NCBI RefSeq assembly: GCF_004526235.1
Contig: NZ_CP038159.1
Span: forward strand, 1,240,001 to 1,304,000
Reading direction: 5' to 3'
Origin: Sphingobacterium sp. CZ-2
GTDB lineage: Bacteria > Bacteroidota > Bacteroidia > Sphingobacteriales > Sphingobacteriaceae
DNA: 64,000 nt
Shown here: positions 54,670 to 63,177 of the stretch, piece after piece
Position numbering within the stretch: position 1 is the stretch's first letter
Layout of the letters: the number at the start of each line of letters is the position of its first letter
The notes under the pieces: generated by a model
The model's database searches: none
The model's input: only the letters and a program-made list of their open reading frames with translations
Told to the model about the DNA's origin: nothing
Position numbers and translations under genes: made by a program

Positions 54670-55227
54670 TTATAGGATAATTTTTCCGCGAAATCCCCTT
54701 GCAGCATAATATGACTCTGCTCCGTTGTGGTATATGAATACTCGGTTATAGCGTCTATCGCCAAAAATAGCGCCTCCCAAATCCCGAACTGCTGCTGGAG
54801 TTGCTAGCCAGGAGCTGGTTTTGAGGTCAAATTTCCCGAAGGACTGAAGGGTATGGTATTCTTCTTCGTTCAATAGGGCGATACCGATTTCTTTGGCAAA
54901 GCCAATTGCGCTGTGTTTGGGTTTGTGTTCTTTTCTGGAGTCTAAAGCATCTTGATCGTAGCAGAAACTTCTTCTACCCTTGGGGCTTTCCGCTGCGCAA
55001 TCGACAAAAATAATGTCTTCGGAGGATTTGGATAACGAAACGACATCGGGTTCTCCTTCAGTTTCTTCCATTTCATTGATGATGTATAGTTTTTCAGGTT
55101 TTTCCTGAAGGGATTTTGAAACTATTTCCCAGGTGATATTTGGATGTCTAACCATGTTCTTTTCAAATCGTTTTTGAAGGATTTGGAGAAGTTCTGTGGA
55201 TCTTTCTGGGGTTAGGGATTTTTTCAT
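54670..55227 (-). CDS. DUF4256 family protein
   Basis: 185 residues, cytosolic. DUF4256 landmarks: LLQILQKRFEKNMVRHPNI near the start, SEDIIFVDCAAESPKGRRSFCYDQDALDSRK in the centre, LQSFGKFDLKTSSWLATPA, and IRDLGGAIFGDRRYNRVFIYHNGAESYYAARGFRG at the C terminus. Function of the family is unknown. Stands alone; upstream is a large repeat block. Confidence 0.9.
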   Translation of the reverse strand: MKKSLTPERSTELLQILQKRFEKNMVRHPNITWEIVSKSLQEKPEKLYIINEMEETEGEPDVVSLSKSSEDIIFVDCAAESPKGRRSFCYDQDALDSRKEHKPKHSAIGFAKEIGIALLNEEEYHTLQSFGKFDLKTSSWLATPAAVRDLGGAIFGDRRYNRVFIYHNGAESYYAARGFRGKIIL

Positions 55228-55367
55228 GGTGATGGTTTTTTTGATGATTGAGTTTAGGTAAAATTTAAAACTTGGGATTTAATGTAAAAATTGAGTTCGA
55301 ATCTAAAACTTGAGGTCTAATTTAGTTAAGATTTTTGTTTTTATAAAGGTGTTAAATTATAAGCCTA
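55228..55367. other. AT-rich intergenic stretch before repeat block
   Basis: No ORF or clear promoter; AACTTGGGATTTAATG and AACTTGAGGTCTAATT are two loose copies of one motif at about 55268 and 55307. Confidence 0.3.
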
Positions 55368-55612
55368 CGTCATTGCGAGGAGGCTTTATGTCGTGAGAGG
55401 AGCCATCCGGCATAGCGAGGACCTTTCCGTCATTGCGAGGAGCCTTCCGTCATTGCGAGGAGGCACGACGAAGCAATCTTCCCGCATGTCATGCTGAGCG
55501 TAGTCGAAGCATCTGTTCGTTGGTACCCGTATAGATCCTTCGGCGATGCTCAGGATGACAAAGTCGAAAGATTGCTTCGTTCCTCGCAATGACGGGGTGG
55601 CTCGCAATGACG
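55368..55612. repeat. Dispersed palindromic repeats, family B nested in family A (locus 5)
   Basis: Several left arms of family A (55368, 55428, 55448) lead to the last one (55448-55480, CGTCATTGCGAGGAGGC...). Then a full family B hairpin (55485-55559, CATGTCATGCTGAGCGTAGT ... GCGATGCTCAGGATGAC). Then the missing right arm of family A (55565-55594, CGAAAGATTGCTTCGTTCC...), followed by one more fragment to 55612. B therefore lies where the loop of A should be. Confidence 0.9.
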
Positions 55613-55700
55613 TAAAAATAATAAACTTGAAAATCAATAACTTACAAACTTTTATCATCCCACAACCCTACTATAATCCAGTTTCAGGATATATATAGGT

Positions 55701-56738
55701 ATGACCACCAAAGAAATATTGACCTTACTTGAAAAGTTTAAGTCTGGAAAACTCAATAACCAAGAGCTATCCAGATTAAAACAACTATTTGAATCATCAT
55801 CCGCTCTCAAAGATCTCCTCCAATCCATGCAAATGGATTATGACCTATTGAAAGTACAAATCCAAGAATACCCAATCTACCCTAACCAAGAAAAAACTAA
55901 AAACCGCATATTACAATCCATATTAAACCAAAATTCCCACAGATCAACAAAACGGTTTCCTTTCCATTACTTGGGTTGGGCTTTGGTTGCATCCCTTGTA
56001 ATTGCAGGAATATTCCTATATCCTAAAAAATCAACAAAGCAACAAGAAATCGTTTGGGAAACCATCAGTACCTTACATGGCGAACAAAAACACTTCAGGC
56101 TTTCCGACAGTACTGAAATAAAGCTTAATGGAAATTCCAGCATTACCTATGCAAAATCTACTACCGGTCAACTTCGAATCGTTAAGTTACAAGGAGAAGC
56201 ATTCTTCGATGTGGCAAAAGATCCGCAGAGACCTTTCCTCATTTTATCCAAAGATTTTGTAACCCGAGTAGTTGGTACCTCCTTCAATATCGATTCTGAT
56301 ATTGAAAAATCTGTAGAAGTCAATTCGGGAAAAGTAAAAGTTTTTCAAATGGACGAAAAGAGTTATTCAACCCTGTTAAACCAAGATTTTACCAGTCTTG
56401 AAACACAAATAACCCAATCAACAGGCCATAAAGTTGAGCTGAACAAAGGCGAAAGAGCTGTGCTAACAAATAACAATTGGGAAGTCAAATCTTTTAATAA
56501 TAACAATTGGTACAATAAGGAATTGGTGCATTTCGGAGAAAAACTGAGCACTATCCTTAAAAAGGCGTATAGGTATTATGGCGATTCCATCACCGTTTCA
56601 CCGGAGATTGCCAATACAAAAACCACCATCACCTTCAAAAGAAAAAGTATTGAACAAGTATTACAAACACTTGCGGAAATGAATAATGCTAACCTCATTA
56701 AAAAATCTGATCAACTATGGGAAATTAAAAAGAAATAA
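55701..56738 (+). CDS. FecR-type anti-sigma regulator
   Basis: 345 residues. N-terminal cytosolic helical part, one membrane helix (~91-107: LGWALVASLVIAGIFLY), then a periplasmic FecR domain: ISTLHGEQKHFRLSDSTEIK, LNGNSSITYAKSTTG, VKLQGEAFFDVAKDPQRPF, VVGTSFNIDSD. The C-terminal domain (FGEKLSTILKKAYRYYGDSI...) is an STN/secretin-like partner-contact domain. FecR proteins relay a signal from a SusC/FecA-type receptor to an ECF sigma factor. No sigma gene lies next to it here, which is unusual. The SusC gene with its STN domain is downstream. Confidence 0.93.
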   Translation: MTTKEILTLLEKFKSGKLNNQELSRLKQLFESSSALKDLLQSMQMDYDLLKVQIQEYPIYPNQEKTKNRILQSILNQNSHRSTKRFPFHYLGWALVASLVIAGIFLYPKKSTKQQEIVWETISTLHGEQKHFRLSDSTEIKLNGNSSITYAKSTTGQLRIVKLQGEAFFDVAKDPQRPFLILSKDFVTRVVGTSFNIDSDIEKSVEVNSGKVKVFQMDEKSYSTLLNQDFTSLETQITQSTGHKVELNKGERAVLTNNNWEVKSFNNNNWYNKELVHFGEKLSTILKKAYRYYGDSITVSPEIANTKTTITFKRKSIEQVLQTLAEMNNANLIKKSDQLWEIKKK

Positions 56739-56759
56739 TAGCTAACACTTTAAAAAAAA

Positions 56760-56796
56760 CAGGAGTGCCAGGCACCCCTGCAATTATTTTTCTGTA
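56760..56796 (+). terminator. Hairpin between fecR and susC-like gene
   Basis: CAGGAGTGCC-A-GGCACCCCTG is an imperfect 10-bp stem with a TTATTTTTCTG stretch shortly after. It could partly end the fecR transcript, leaving susC to its own promoter. Confidence 0.5.
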
Positions 56797-56871
56797 ATCA
56801 ACTTGCCTGAGAAACTAACTGATTAGCAGAGACAATCAACAAAGTTTTAACCTTTATTAATTTATGCAAAG

Positions 56872-59800
56872 ATGCAAAAAATTCGACTCATTTTATATAA
56901 CCCTAACCTACGACAGATTATGCGTAAATCATTTATGCTCTGGAGTTTTCTCCTTACCTGCTGTATCGTATTCGCCAGTACAGAATCTTACGGACAGAAG
57001 GAGTTGCTAAAAACAATAAAAGTAGATTTTAAGAATATCAGTCTGCAAACGGCATTGGAAGAATTGCAAACCAAATACAATATTCCTTTAGCCTATAATA
57101 ACGATGCGAGTTACTTGAAATCCAAGGTGAACTATTCGGGGAAAAACACCGCTCGAGAGGTGCTTAATGCCATACTGGCAAAACATAACCTCACCATTGA
57201 AACCAAACATGATTTTGTTCGCATCGTGAGCAAACCAGCGCCACGAAAAACCGGCCCTACATCTCCTCAAAGTGAAATTACGGGTACCGTAAAAGATACA
57301 GATGGTAATCCCTTAGCAGGGGTAACTGTATACCAAAAAGGAAAACAATCCAATGGGACCACTACTGACTTGAACGGTAAGTTCATCCTGAATGTTCCAA
57401 ACAATAGTGAACTTGTTTTTCAGATTGTAGGTTACAAGACTATTGAAACAAATATTGGAACGAATAAATCCATCGAGGTTACCATGGAAATCACGGAAGC
57501 AGGAATCGATGAGGTGGTGGTTGTCGGATTCGGTACGCAAAAGAAATTGTCTGTTGTGGGTTCGCAGTCAACTGTAGAAGCGAAAAAACTACAGGTCCCA
57601 GCAGCAAACCTCACCAATGCTATAGCTGGAAAGGTTTCTGGGGTTATTGCAGTACAACGTACAGGAGAGCCTGGTTTTGATGATGCGGGGATTTGGATCC
57701 GAGGAATTTCGACTTTCAGCCAAGGATTAAGTGCTCCATTGATTTTGGTGGACGGTACACCTAGAAGTATGTCCAACGTAGATCCAGAAGATATAGAAAG
57801 CTTTACGGTGCTAAAAGATGCAGCTGCAACTTCCGTATATGGTGTTCGTGGTGCCAACGGGGTTGTCATTATCAAAACCAAAGCTGGACAAGCAGGAAAA
57901 CCAAAATTTAGCTTCAGGTATTATGAAGGGGTTACCCAATTCACCAAATTACCAGAATTCGCAGATGGTATAACTTATATGCGCATGTCAAATGAAGCAT
58001 TGACGAACCGAGGAGCTGCTCCAATCTATAGTGAAGAAAGAATTGAAAAAACGGCGAGTGGAGAAGATCCATACCTCTATCCAAATGTGGATTGGATGGA
58101 TGTCCTTTTCCGGGATTTTGGTCAGCAACGTAGAGGAAACCTGAACATCAGCGGGGGATCTGACTTGGCAACCTATTATGTTGGTACCAGCTATTACGAC
58201 GAAAATGGTTTATATACTGAAGACCCTAGTGTGAATTATAACCAACAAGTAGGTTATAAGAGGTACAACCTAACCTCCAACCTGACAGTAAGACCATCCA
58301 TCAATACAAAGATTGAATTGGGAATCCAAGGTTACTTGGCCAATGCCAATTATCCGGCAACGGGAAATGGCGATATCTTTGCCAATGCGTGGATGGTAAC
58401 TCCTGTCCTGCACCCGGCCATGTATGAAAACGGGACGGTACCTGACCAAAGAGCTGGCTCCTTGGTCAATCCATATGCCCACTTAACCCAAACAGGATAT
58501 GCCAATCAGTGGAGAAATCAATTGTTTTCTAACCTTCGGGCAACCCAACAATTACCATTTATCACCAAAGGACTTTCCGCTACGGCGATGTTCTCCTTCG
58601 ATGTTTACAACTATACGAGTATGCGAAGAACAAAACGTCCAAGTTCTTATTTGGCTACCGGTAGGGATGAAAATGGTGAAATGCAATACGAGCAAACCTT
58701 TGAAGGCGATCGTTTCTTAAGCTTCGATAGATCTTCACAAGGAACTAGGACCATCTATTTAGAAGGAGCTTTCAATTACAATCGTACTTTTGGAAAACAT
58801 ACCACAACTGGAATGTTGTTGTTCAACAAGTCCGACGAGTTGAATTCGCAGGCAGGAACATTGATTTCTTCCCTACCCTTCCGATTTTTAGGTTTGTCGG
58901 GAAGAGGAACCTATTCCTATGCTGATAAATATTTTTTAGAGGCCAACTTTGGCTACAATGGTTCTGAAAACTTTGCTCCAGCGAATCGCTTTGGATTCTT
59001 CCCATCCGTTGGCTTGGCCTGGGTATTGAGCGAGGAAAATTTCTTTGCGGGTTTGAAGGAAACATTGCCCGTTGCTAAACTGAGATTTTCCCATGGTAAA
59101 GTAGGAAGCAGCAGAATCTTAAGTGAATCAGGCGAGACCCGTTTTGCCTATATCTCCACCATTGCCAATACTGGTGGATATAACTTCGGAAAAAATAGAG
59201 GAACCAATTTTGCTACGGGGTATAATATTGGTGAATATGGTGTTAATGTGACTTGGGAAACATCTATCAAGAGCAACTTAGGTATAGATTTACAGACCAA
59301 AAACAATGAATTTAGCCTACAATTTGATTTGTTCAAAGAGCGCAGAGAAGGTATTTTCCTTCGTCGTGGCAATGTTCCAACCTATGTAGGTTTACAGACG
59401 GCACCATTCGGTAACTTAGGAATCATTGATAATAAAGGTTTTGATGGATCCATCACGTATACCAAAAAGTTCAATGATTTCGGATTCCAAATCTTAGGAA
59501 ATTTCACGTTGAACAGAAATAAAATCGTGGAAAATGACCAACCTGATCCATTATATCCTTGGCTAGATCAAAAGGGTCAAAAATTAGGTCAACGTATGGG
59601 TCTTGTAGCTCTGGGTCTATTCGAAACGGAAGAAGAAATTGCCAATGGTCCATTACATTCGGGACTTGTAAGACCAGGAGACATCAAATTTCAAGATGTT
59701 AATGGTGATGGAAAGATTGATGATTTTGATAAAGTGCCAATCGGATATGGAACAATTCCTGAATTTGTATATGGATTTGGATTTAGTGTAAATTATAAAA

Positions 59801-60243
59801 ACCTATCCCTATCTACCCTATTCCAAGGTGTAGGTAATGTGGATGTACATATGAACGGTGAAGGTTTAATGCCATTCTCAGTATCCATGAGCCGTGGTAA
59901 CCTGCTGAGCAATATTGAAGATCGTTGGACTATTGACAACCCTCGTCAGGATGCTTTCTACCCTCGTTTATCAGATGGTAGCCCGAACGGAAACTACCAA
60001 ACATCCACCTGGTGGGTGAAAAATGGCCGCTATATCCGATTAAAAGACGTTCAGTTATCTTATATGTTACCTAAAAATTGGACAAATCCCATCGGTCTGA
60101 ACAATGCGAATATATTTTTCGCAGGATACAACCTGGTTACTTGGACACCTTTCAAATTCTGGGATATGGAATTAGGGGATGGCCGTGGAACCCGCTATCC
60201 AAATGTCAAAACGTATAGTTTAGGTCTAAATGTTAACTTTTAA
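56872..60243 (+). CDS. SusC/RagA-type TonB-dependent transporter with STN domain
   Basis: 1123 residues. Signal region up to ESYGQ (~41), then an STN secretin/TonB signalling domain (~47-120: FKNISLQTALEELQTKYNIP...), a CarboxypepD_reg domain (~136-208: ITGTVKDTDGNPLAGVTVYQ), a TonB-box-like EVVVVGFGT, a plug domain (~225-337) with VYGVRGANGVVIIKTK, and the 22-strand barrel to the end (LGLNVNF). STN-carrying receptors take part in FecR-dependent gene control. It imports a large substrate with SusD. Start could be the ATG at 56872 or 56920; the second gives a more normal signal peptide. Confidence 0.96.
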   Translation: MQKIRLILYNPNLRQIMRKSFMLWSFLLTCCIVFASTESYGQKELLKTIKVDFKNISLQTALEELQTKYNIPLAYNNDASYLKSKVNYSGKNTAREVLNAILAKHNLTIETKHDFVRIVSKPAPRKTGPTSPQSEITGTVKDTDGNPLAGVTVYQKGKQSNGTTTDLNGKFILNVPNNSELVFQIVGYKTIETNIGTNKSIEVTMEITEAGIDEVVVVGFGTQKKLSVVGSQSTVEAKKLQVPAANLTNAIAGKVSGVIAVQRTGEPGFDDAGIWIRGISTFSQGLSAPLILVDGTPRSMSNVDPEDIESFTVLKDAAATSVYGVRGANGVVIIKTKAGQAGKPKFSFRYYEGVTQFTKLPEFADGITYMRMSNEALTNRGAAPIYSEERIEKTASGEDPYLYPNVDWMDVLFRDFGQQRRGNLNISGGSDLATYYVGTSYYDENGLYTEDPSVNYNQQVGYKRYNLTSNLTVRPSINTKIELGIQGYLANANYPATGNGDIFANAWMVTPVLHPAMYENGTVPDQRAGSLVNPYAHLTQTGYANQWRNQLFSNLRATQQLPFITKGLSATAMFSFDVYNYTSMRRTKRPSSYLATGRDENGEMQYEQTFEGDRFLSFDRSSQGTRTIYLEGAFNYNRTFGKHTTTGMLLFNKSDELNSQAGTLISSLPFRFLGLSGRGTYSYADKYFLEANFGYNGSENFAPANRFGFFPSVGLAWVLSEENFFAGLKETLPVAKLRFSHGKVGSSRILSESGETRFAYISTIANTGGYNFGKNRGTNFATGYNIGEYGVNVTWETSIKSNLGIDLQTKNNEFSLQFDLFKERREGIFLRRGNVPTYVGLQTAPFGNLGIIDNKGFDGSITYTKKFNDFGFQILGNFTLNRNKIVENDQPDPLYPWLDQKGQKLGQRMGLVALGLFETEEEIANGPLHSGLVRPGDIKFQDVNGDGKIDDFDKVPIGYGTIPEFVYGFGFSVNYKNLSLSTLFQGVGNVDVHMNGEGLMPFSVSMSRGNLLSNIEDRWTIDNPRQDAFYPRLSDGSPNGNYQTSTWWVKNGRYIRLKDVQLSYMLPKNWTNPIGLNNANIFFAGYNLVTWTPFKFWDMELGDGRGTRYPNVKTYSLGLNVNF

Positions 60244-60254
60244 TCCTTCCAATC

Positions 60255-62123
60255 ATGAAATTTAATTTAAAAAATACCATAACACCTGTCCTTGCTGCAG
60301 CTCTTTTGATGCTTGGAAGCTCCTGTCAAAAAGAATTCCTGAACCAGGTACCTGATGACAGGTTATCGCTGGAGGAAGTATTTAATAGAAGAAAACTTTC
60401 CGAGGATTGGTTGGCAGGAACGTACAATTTTATACGCGATGAAGCACACCGAACCAACACTACTCCTTGGGATGTTATTTCGGATGACAACGACGTATCG
60501 CAACGAGGAACTCCTTTTCAAGTGAATCTTGGTAACTGGAATGCCTCCTCCAATTATTGGAACTTCTGGGACCATTATTATAAAGGCATTCGTACTGCTA
60601 CAACCTTCATTAATAACATTGATGGAAACGAGGAAATTCTCCAAGAAAGAGAAGGTGCAGCTCTAATCAAAAAGAGAAAAGCAGAAGCTCGGTTTTTAAG
60701 AGCATTCTTCTACGCAGAAATCCTAAAACAATATGGGCCTTTCATTATCATTGGTGATGAGGAAATTGCACCGGATCTCCCTTTAACGGATCCTAATATG
60801 CAGATGCCACGTAGCTCCTATGATGAATGTGTAGATTATATTGTCACTGAGCTAAACTTAGCAGAAGCTGACCTAGATGTGGAACATTACGCCAATGGAG
60901 ATAATGTCTTGGAGAATGACATGGGAAGAGCGAGTAAAATTCTTTGTAGAGCCGTGAAAAGCCGTGTATTACTTTATGCGGCAAGTCCATTGAATAACGG
61001 GAATCAGGATTATTTAACTCTTGCTAATAAGGATGGAAAATTATTGTTCAGTTCTAGTTATGATGTAAATAAGTGGGCAAAAGCGGCTGAAGCTGCAAAA
61101 GAGGTTATTAATTATGCTGAATCATCTGGAAAATTAGGCCTTTACCGAAAAAATAAATCAAATGGTGAACTGGATCCGTTTTTATCCTATCGTGACCTTT
61201 TTCTGGATTCTTGGAACATTGAATGGATTATAGGTAGGAATAACAATGGTTTATCAAGCTATCAAAGATCCTGTACCCCAAGATTAGCGAGTGGATATGC
61301 TTCCATGGGTCCAACCCAGCAATTGGTGGATGCTTACCGCATGGTAAATGGGGAGTCTCCAATAACCGGATACAATGCCGCAGGAGTTCCCAACATCAAT
61401 TCCGCAAGTGGTTATTCCGAAACAGGATTTAGTAGCTTTCAGGCACCTGGTTCCACACGTGCAAAGAACACGTTCAATATGTACAAGAATCGCGAACCAC
61501 GTTTTTATGCAACTATAACCTATTCCGGCAGTGATTGGATCAATACAACCTCCAGCTTGGGGGTTCGAGAAATCCAACTGTATTATACTGGAGAATCTGG
61601 AAAAGGGGGATCACACGATTATTCAGAGACTGGATATCTTTTCCGTAAGAACGTATCGCCAACCTATCATCCAACGCAGAATAACGTCGCGAGACCTCAT
61701 GTGATGATGCGCTATGCAGAAATACTTTTGAACTATGTAGAAGCGCTAAATGAGTCTAGCCCTAACAATCCAGATATCCTAAAATATCTAAACCAAATCA
61801 GGGAACGCGGTGGAATCCCTGCATTATCTGCAGGTTTATCGCAATCGGAGATGAGAAACCAGATCCGATTGGAAAGACGTATCGAATTGACCATGGAACA
61901 TCTGCGTTATTTTGATACCAGAAGATGGAAGGTTGCAGAACAGACTGATGCGGGACCAATGTATGGTATGAATGCAGAAGGAGGAACCTCCAATACCGAT
62001 CTTGCCTTCTTTAAAAGGACAAGGTTTGAAAGCCGGGTTTTCCGCAAAAGCTTTTATTATTTTCCTATTCCACAAGCGGAAATTCAACGTAACCCAAATT
62101 TAGTTCAGAACCCAGGTTGGTAA
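60255..62123 (+). CDS. SusD/RagB-type outer-membrane lipoprotein
   Basis: 622 residues, lipobox LGSSCQ (Cys ~24). SusD landmarks: EFLNQVPDDRLSLEEVF, ISDDNDVSQRG, 'KAEARFLRAFFYAEILKQYG' (TPR-like helix with FLRA.yY..L...yG), FLSYRDLFLD, MMRYAEILLNYVEALNESS, LNQIRERGG, IRLERRIELTMEHLRYFDTR and IPQAEIQRNPNLVQNPGW, the typical end. It is the surface glycan- or ligand-binding cap of the SusC channel. Starts 11 nt after the SusC stop. Confidence 0.96.
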   Translation: MKFNLKNTITPVLAAALLMLGSSCQKEFLNQVPDDRLSLEEVFNRRKLSEDWLAGTYNFIRDEAHRTNTTPWDVISDDNDVSQRGTPFQVNLGNWNASSNYWNFWDHYYKGIRTATTFINNIDGNEEILQEREGAALIKKRKAEARFLRAFFYAEILKQYGPFIIIGDEEIAPDLPLTDPNMQMPRSSYDECVDYIVTELNLAEADLDVEHYANGDNVLENDMGRASKILCRAVKSRVLLYAASPLNNGNQDYLTLANKDGKLLFSSSYDVNKWAKAAEAAKEVINYAESSGKLGLYRKNKSNGELDPFLSYRDLFLDSWNIEWIIGRNNNGLSSYQRSCTPRLASGYASMGPTQQLVDAYRMVNGESPITGYNAAGVPNINSASGYSETGFSSFQAPGSTRAKNTFNMYKNREPRFYATITYSGSDWINTTSSLGVREIQLYYTGESGKGGSHDYSETGYLFRKNVSPTYHPTQNNVARPHVMMRYAEILLNYVEALNESSPNNPDILKYLNQIRERGGIPALSAGLSQSEMRNQIRLERRIELTMEHLRYFDTRRWKVAEQTDAGPMYGMNAEGGTSNTDLAFFKRTRFESRVFRKSFYYFPIPQAEIQRNPNLVQNPGW

Positions 62124-62136
62124 ATCTAACCCAAAA

Positions 62137-63153
62137 ATGAAAGGATCAATGAAAAGTCTAGTTAATAAAAACATAAAAAACAGTATGCGATTATCCGCAT
62201 TACTGTTATTATCCTCCCCGCTGTTCTTCTTACAAAGTTGTAAAGAACAGGCTTTGGATGTCGAAAACCAAGATCAGTATACCAAAGTTTTCATGCAATC
62301 CGCTAGTAACGGTGCTGTACCTAAAAGTTTGGCCATTAAAGATGAATGGACCAATATTGCTTTTGGAGCTGGCTATGGCGGATTCAGTATATTAAGCAAC
62401 CCTGTAACCGTAAATTTTGAGATTGACCAAGAAAAGGTAGATCAATATAACCAACAGAACAATACAAATTATGAATTGCCACCTGTCGAAAGTTATAAAA
62501 TTTCCAGTCCGTCTGTTATCATTCAACCGGGAAATGCCGGATCTAATAATAGTAACCTGGAGATAAACCCTATAAAATTGGGCGGTACAAAAACCTATAT
62601 CATTCCTGTTTCAATCAGTGATGTTCAACCCAGCCTACCGGTTAAAGAAAACCTTAGGACTACCTTTTATCTGGTAAATGGAGTCTATGAATCAAATCCT
62701 TTTACACCAATCTCCATTGAAGGTTGGGAGATTCACGATTATTCGGATGATGATTACGATGGTGCCGGTGGAAGAGCGAAATATGCCATTGATGGTACCA
62801 AGGAAATGATTTGGTTATCCACCTATCGTCGAGTTAACGGTTGGAGGCCGCCACATCCGCATTACTTGACCATTGATATGAATGCCACCCATACGCTCCA
62901 TGGAATTACATTATACGGAAGAACAGGTGCTAATAATGCCTATCTTTTTCCAAAAAATGTACTTATACAAACATCCAACGATGGAAATACCTGGACTGAT
63001 GCTGGTCTATTCAGCATTGTAGCCTCCTCAGAAGATACATCTGCAACCATGTATTTTGAGAAAAGTGTAAGCTGTCGTTATTACAAAGTAACGGTATTAA
63101 GCAGTGCGGGTAATGGCGATACCACTTCGATTGCCGAATTGGTAGCATTCTAA
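62137..63153 (+). CDS. Surface lipoprotein, DUF1735 plus discoidin-like domain
   Basis: 338 residues, lipobox LQSCK (Cys ~35). The N-terminal half (YTKVFMQSASNGAVPKSLAI..., VNFEIDQEKVDQYNQQNNTN..., SVIIQPGNAGSNN..., YIIPVSIS) is the DUF1735/BT_3987-type beta domain that accompanies SusD proteins. The C-terminal half (KYAIDGTKEMIWLSTYRRVN..., HYLTIDMNATHTLHGITLYG..., VLIQTSNDGNTWTD, CRYYKVTVLSSA) is an F5/8 type C (discoidin)-like carbohydrate-binding fold. Probably binds the locus's ligand at the cell surface. Follows SusD by 13 nt. Confidence 0.88.
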   Translation: MKGSMKSLVNKNIKNSMRLSALLLLSSPLFFLQSCKEQALDVENQDQYTKVFMQSASNGAVPKSLAIKDEWTNIAFGAGYGGFSILSNPVTVNFEIDQEKVDQYNQQNNTNYELPPVESYKISSPSVIIQPGNAGSNNSNLEINPIKLGGTKTYIIPVSISDVQPSLPVKENLRTTFYLVNGVYESNPFTPISIEGWEIHDYSDDDYDGAGGRAKYAIDGTKEMIWLSTYRRVNGWRPPHPHYLTIDMNATHTLHGITLYGRTGANNAYLFPKNVLIQTSNDGNTWTDAGLFSIVASSEDTSATMYFEKSVSCRYYKVTVLSSAGNGDTTSIAELVAF

Positions 63154-63177
63154 TGTGGGATTTAATCTATAGATAAC

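Noticed and set aside
55386..55658. Minus-strand ORF of 90 codons
   Set aside because: Made of repeats A and B; the same spurious reading as at 28695.
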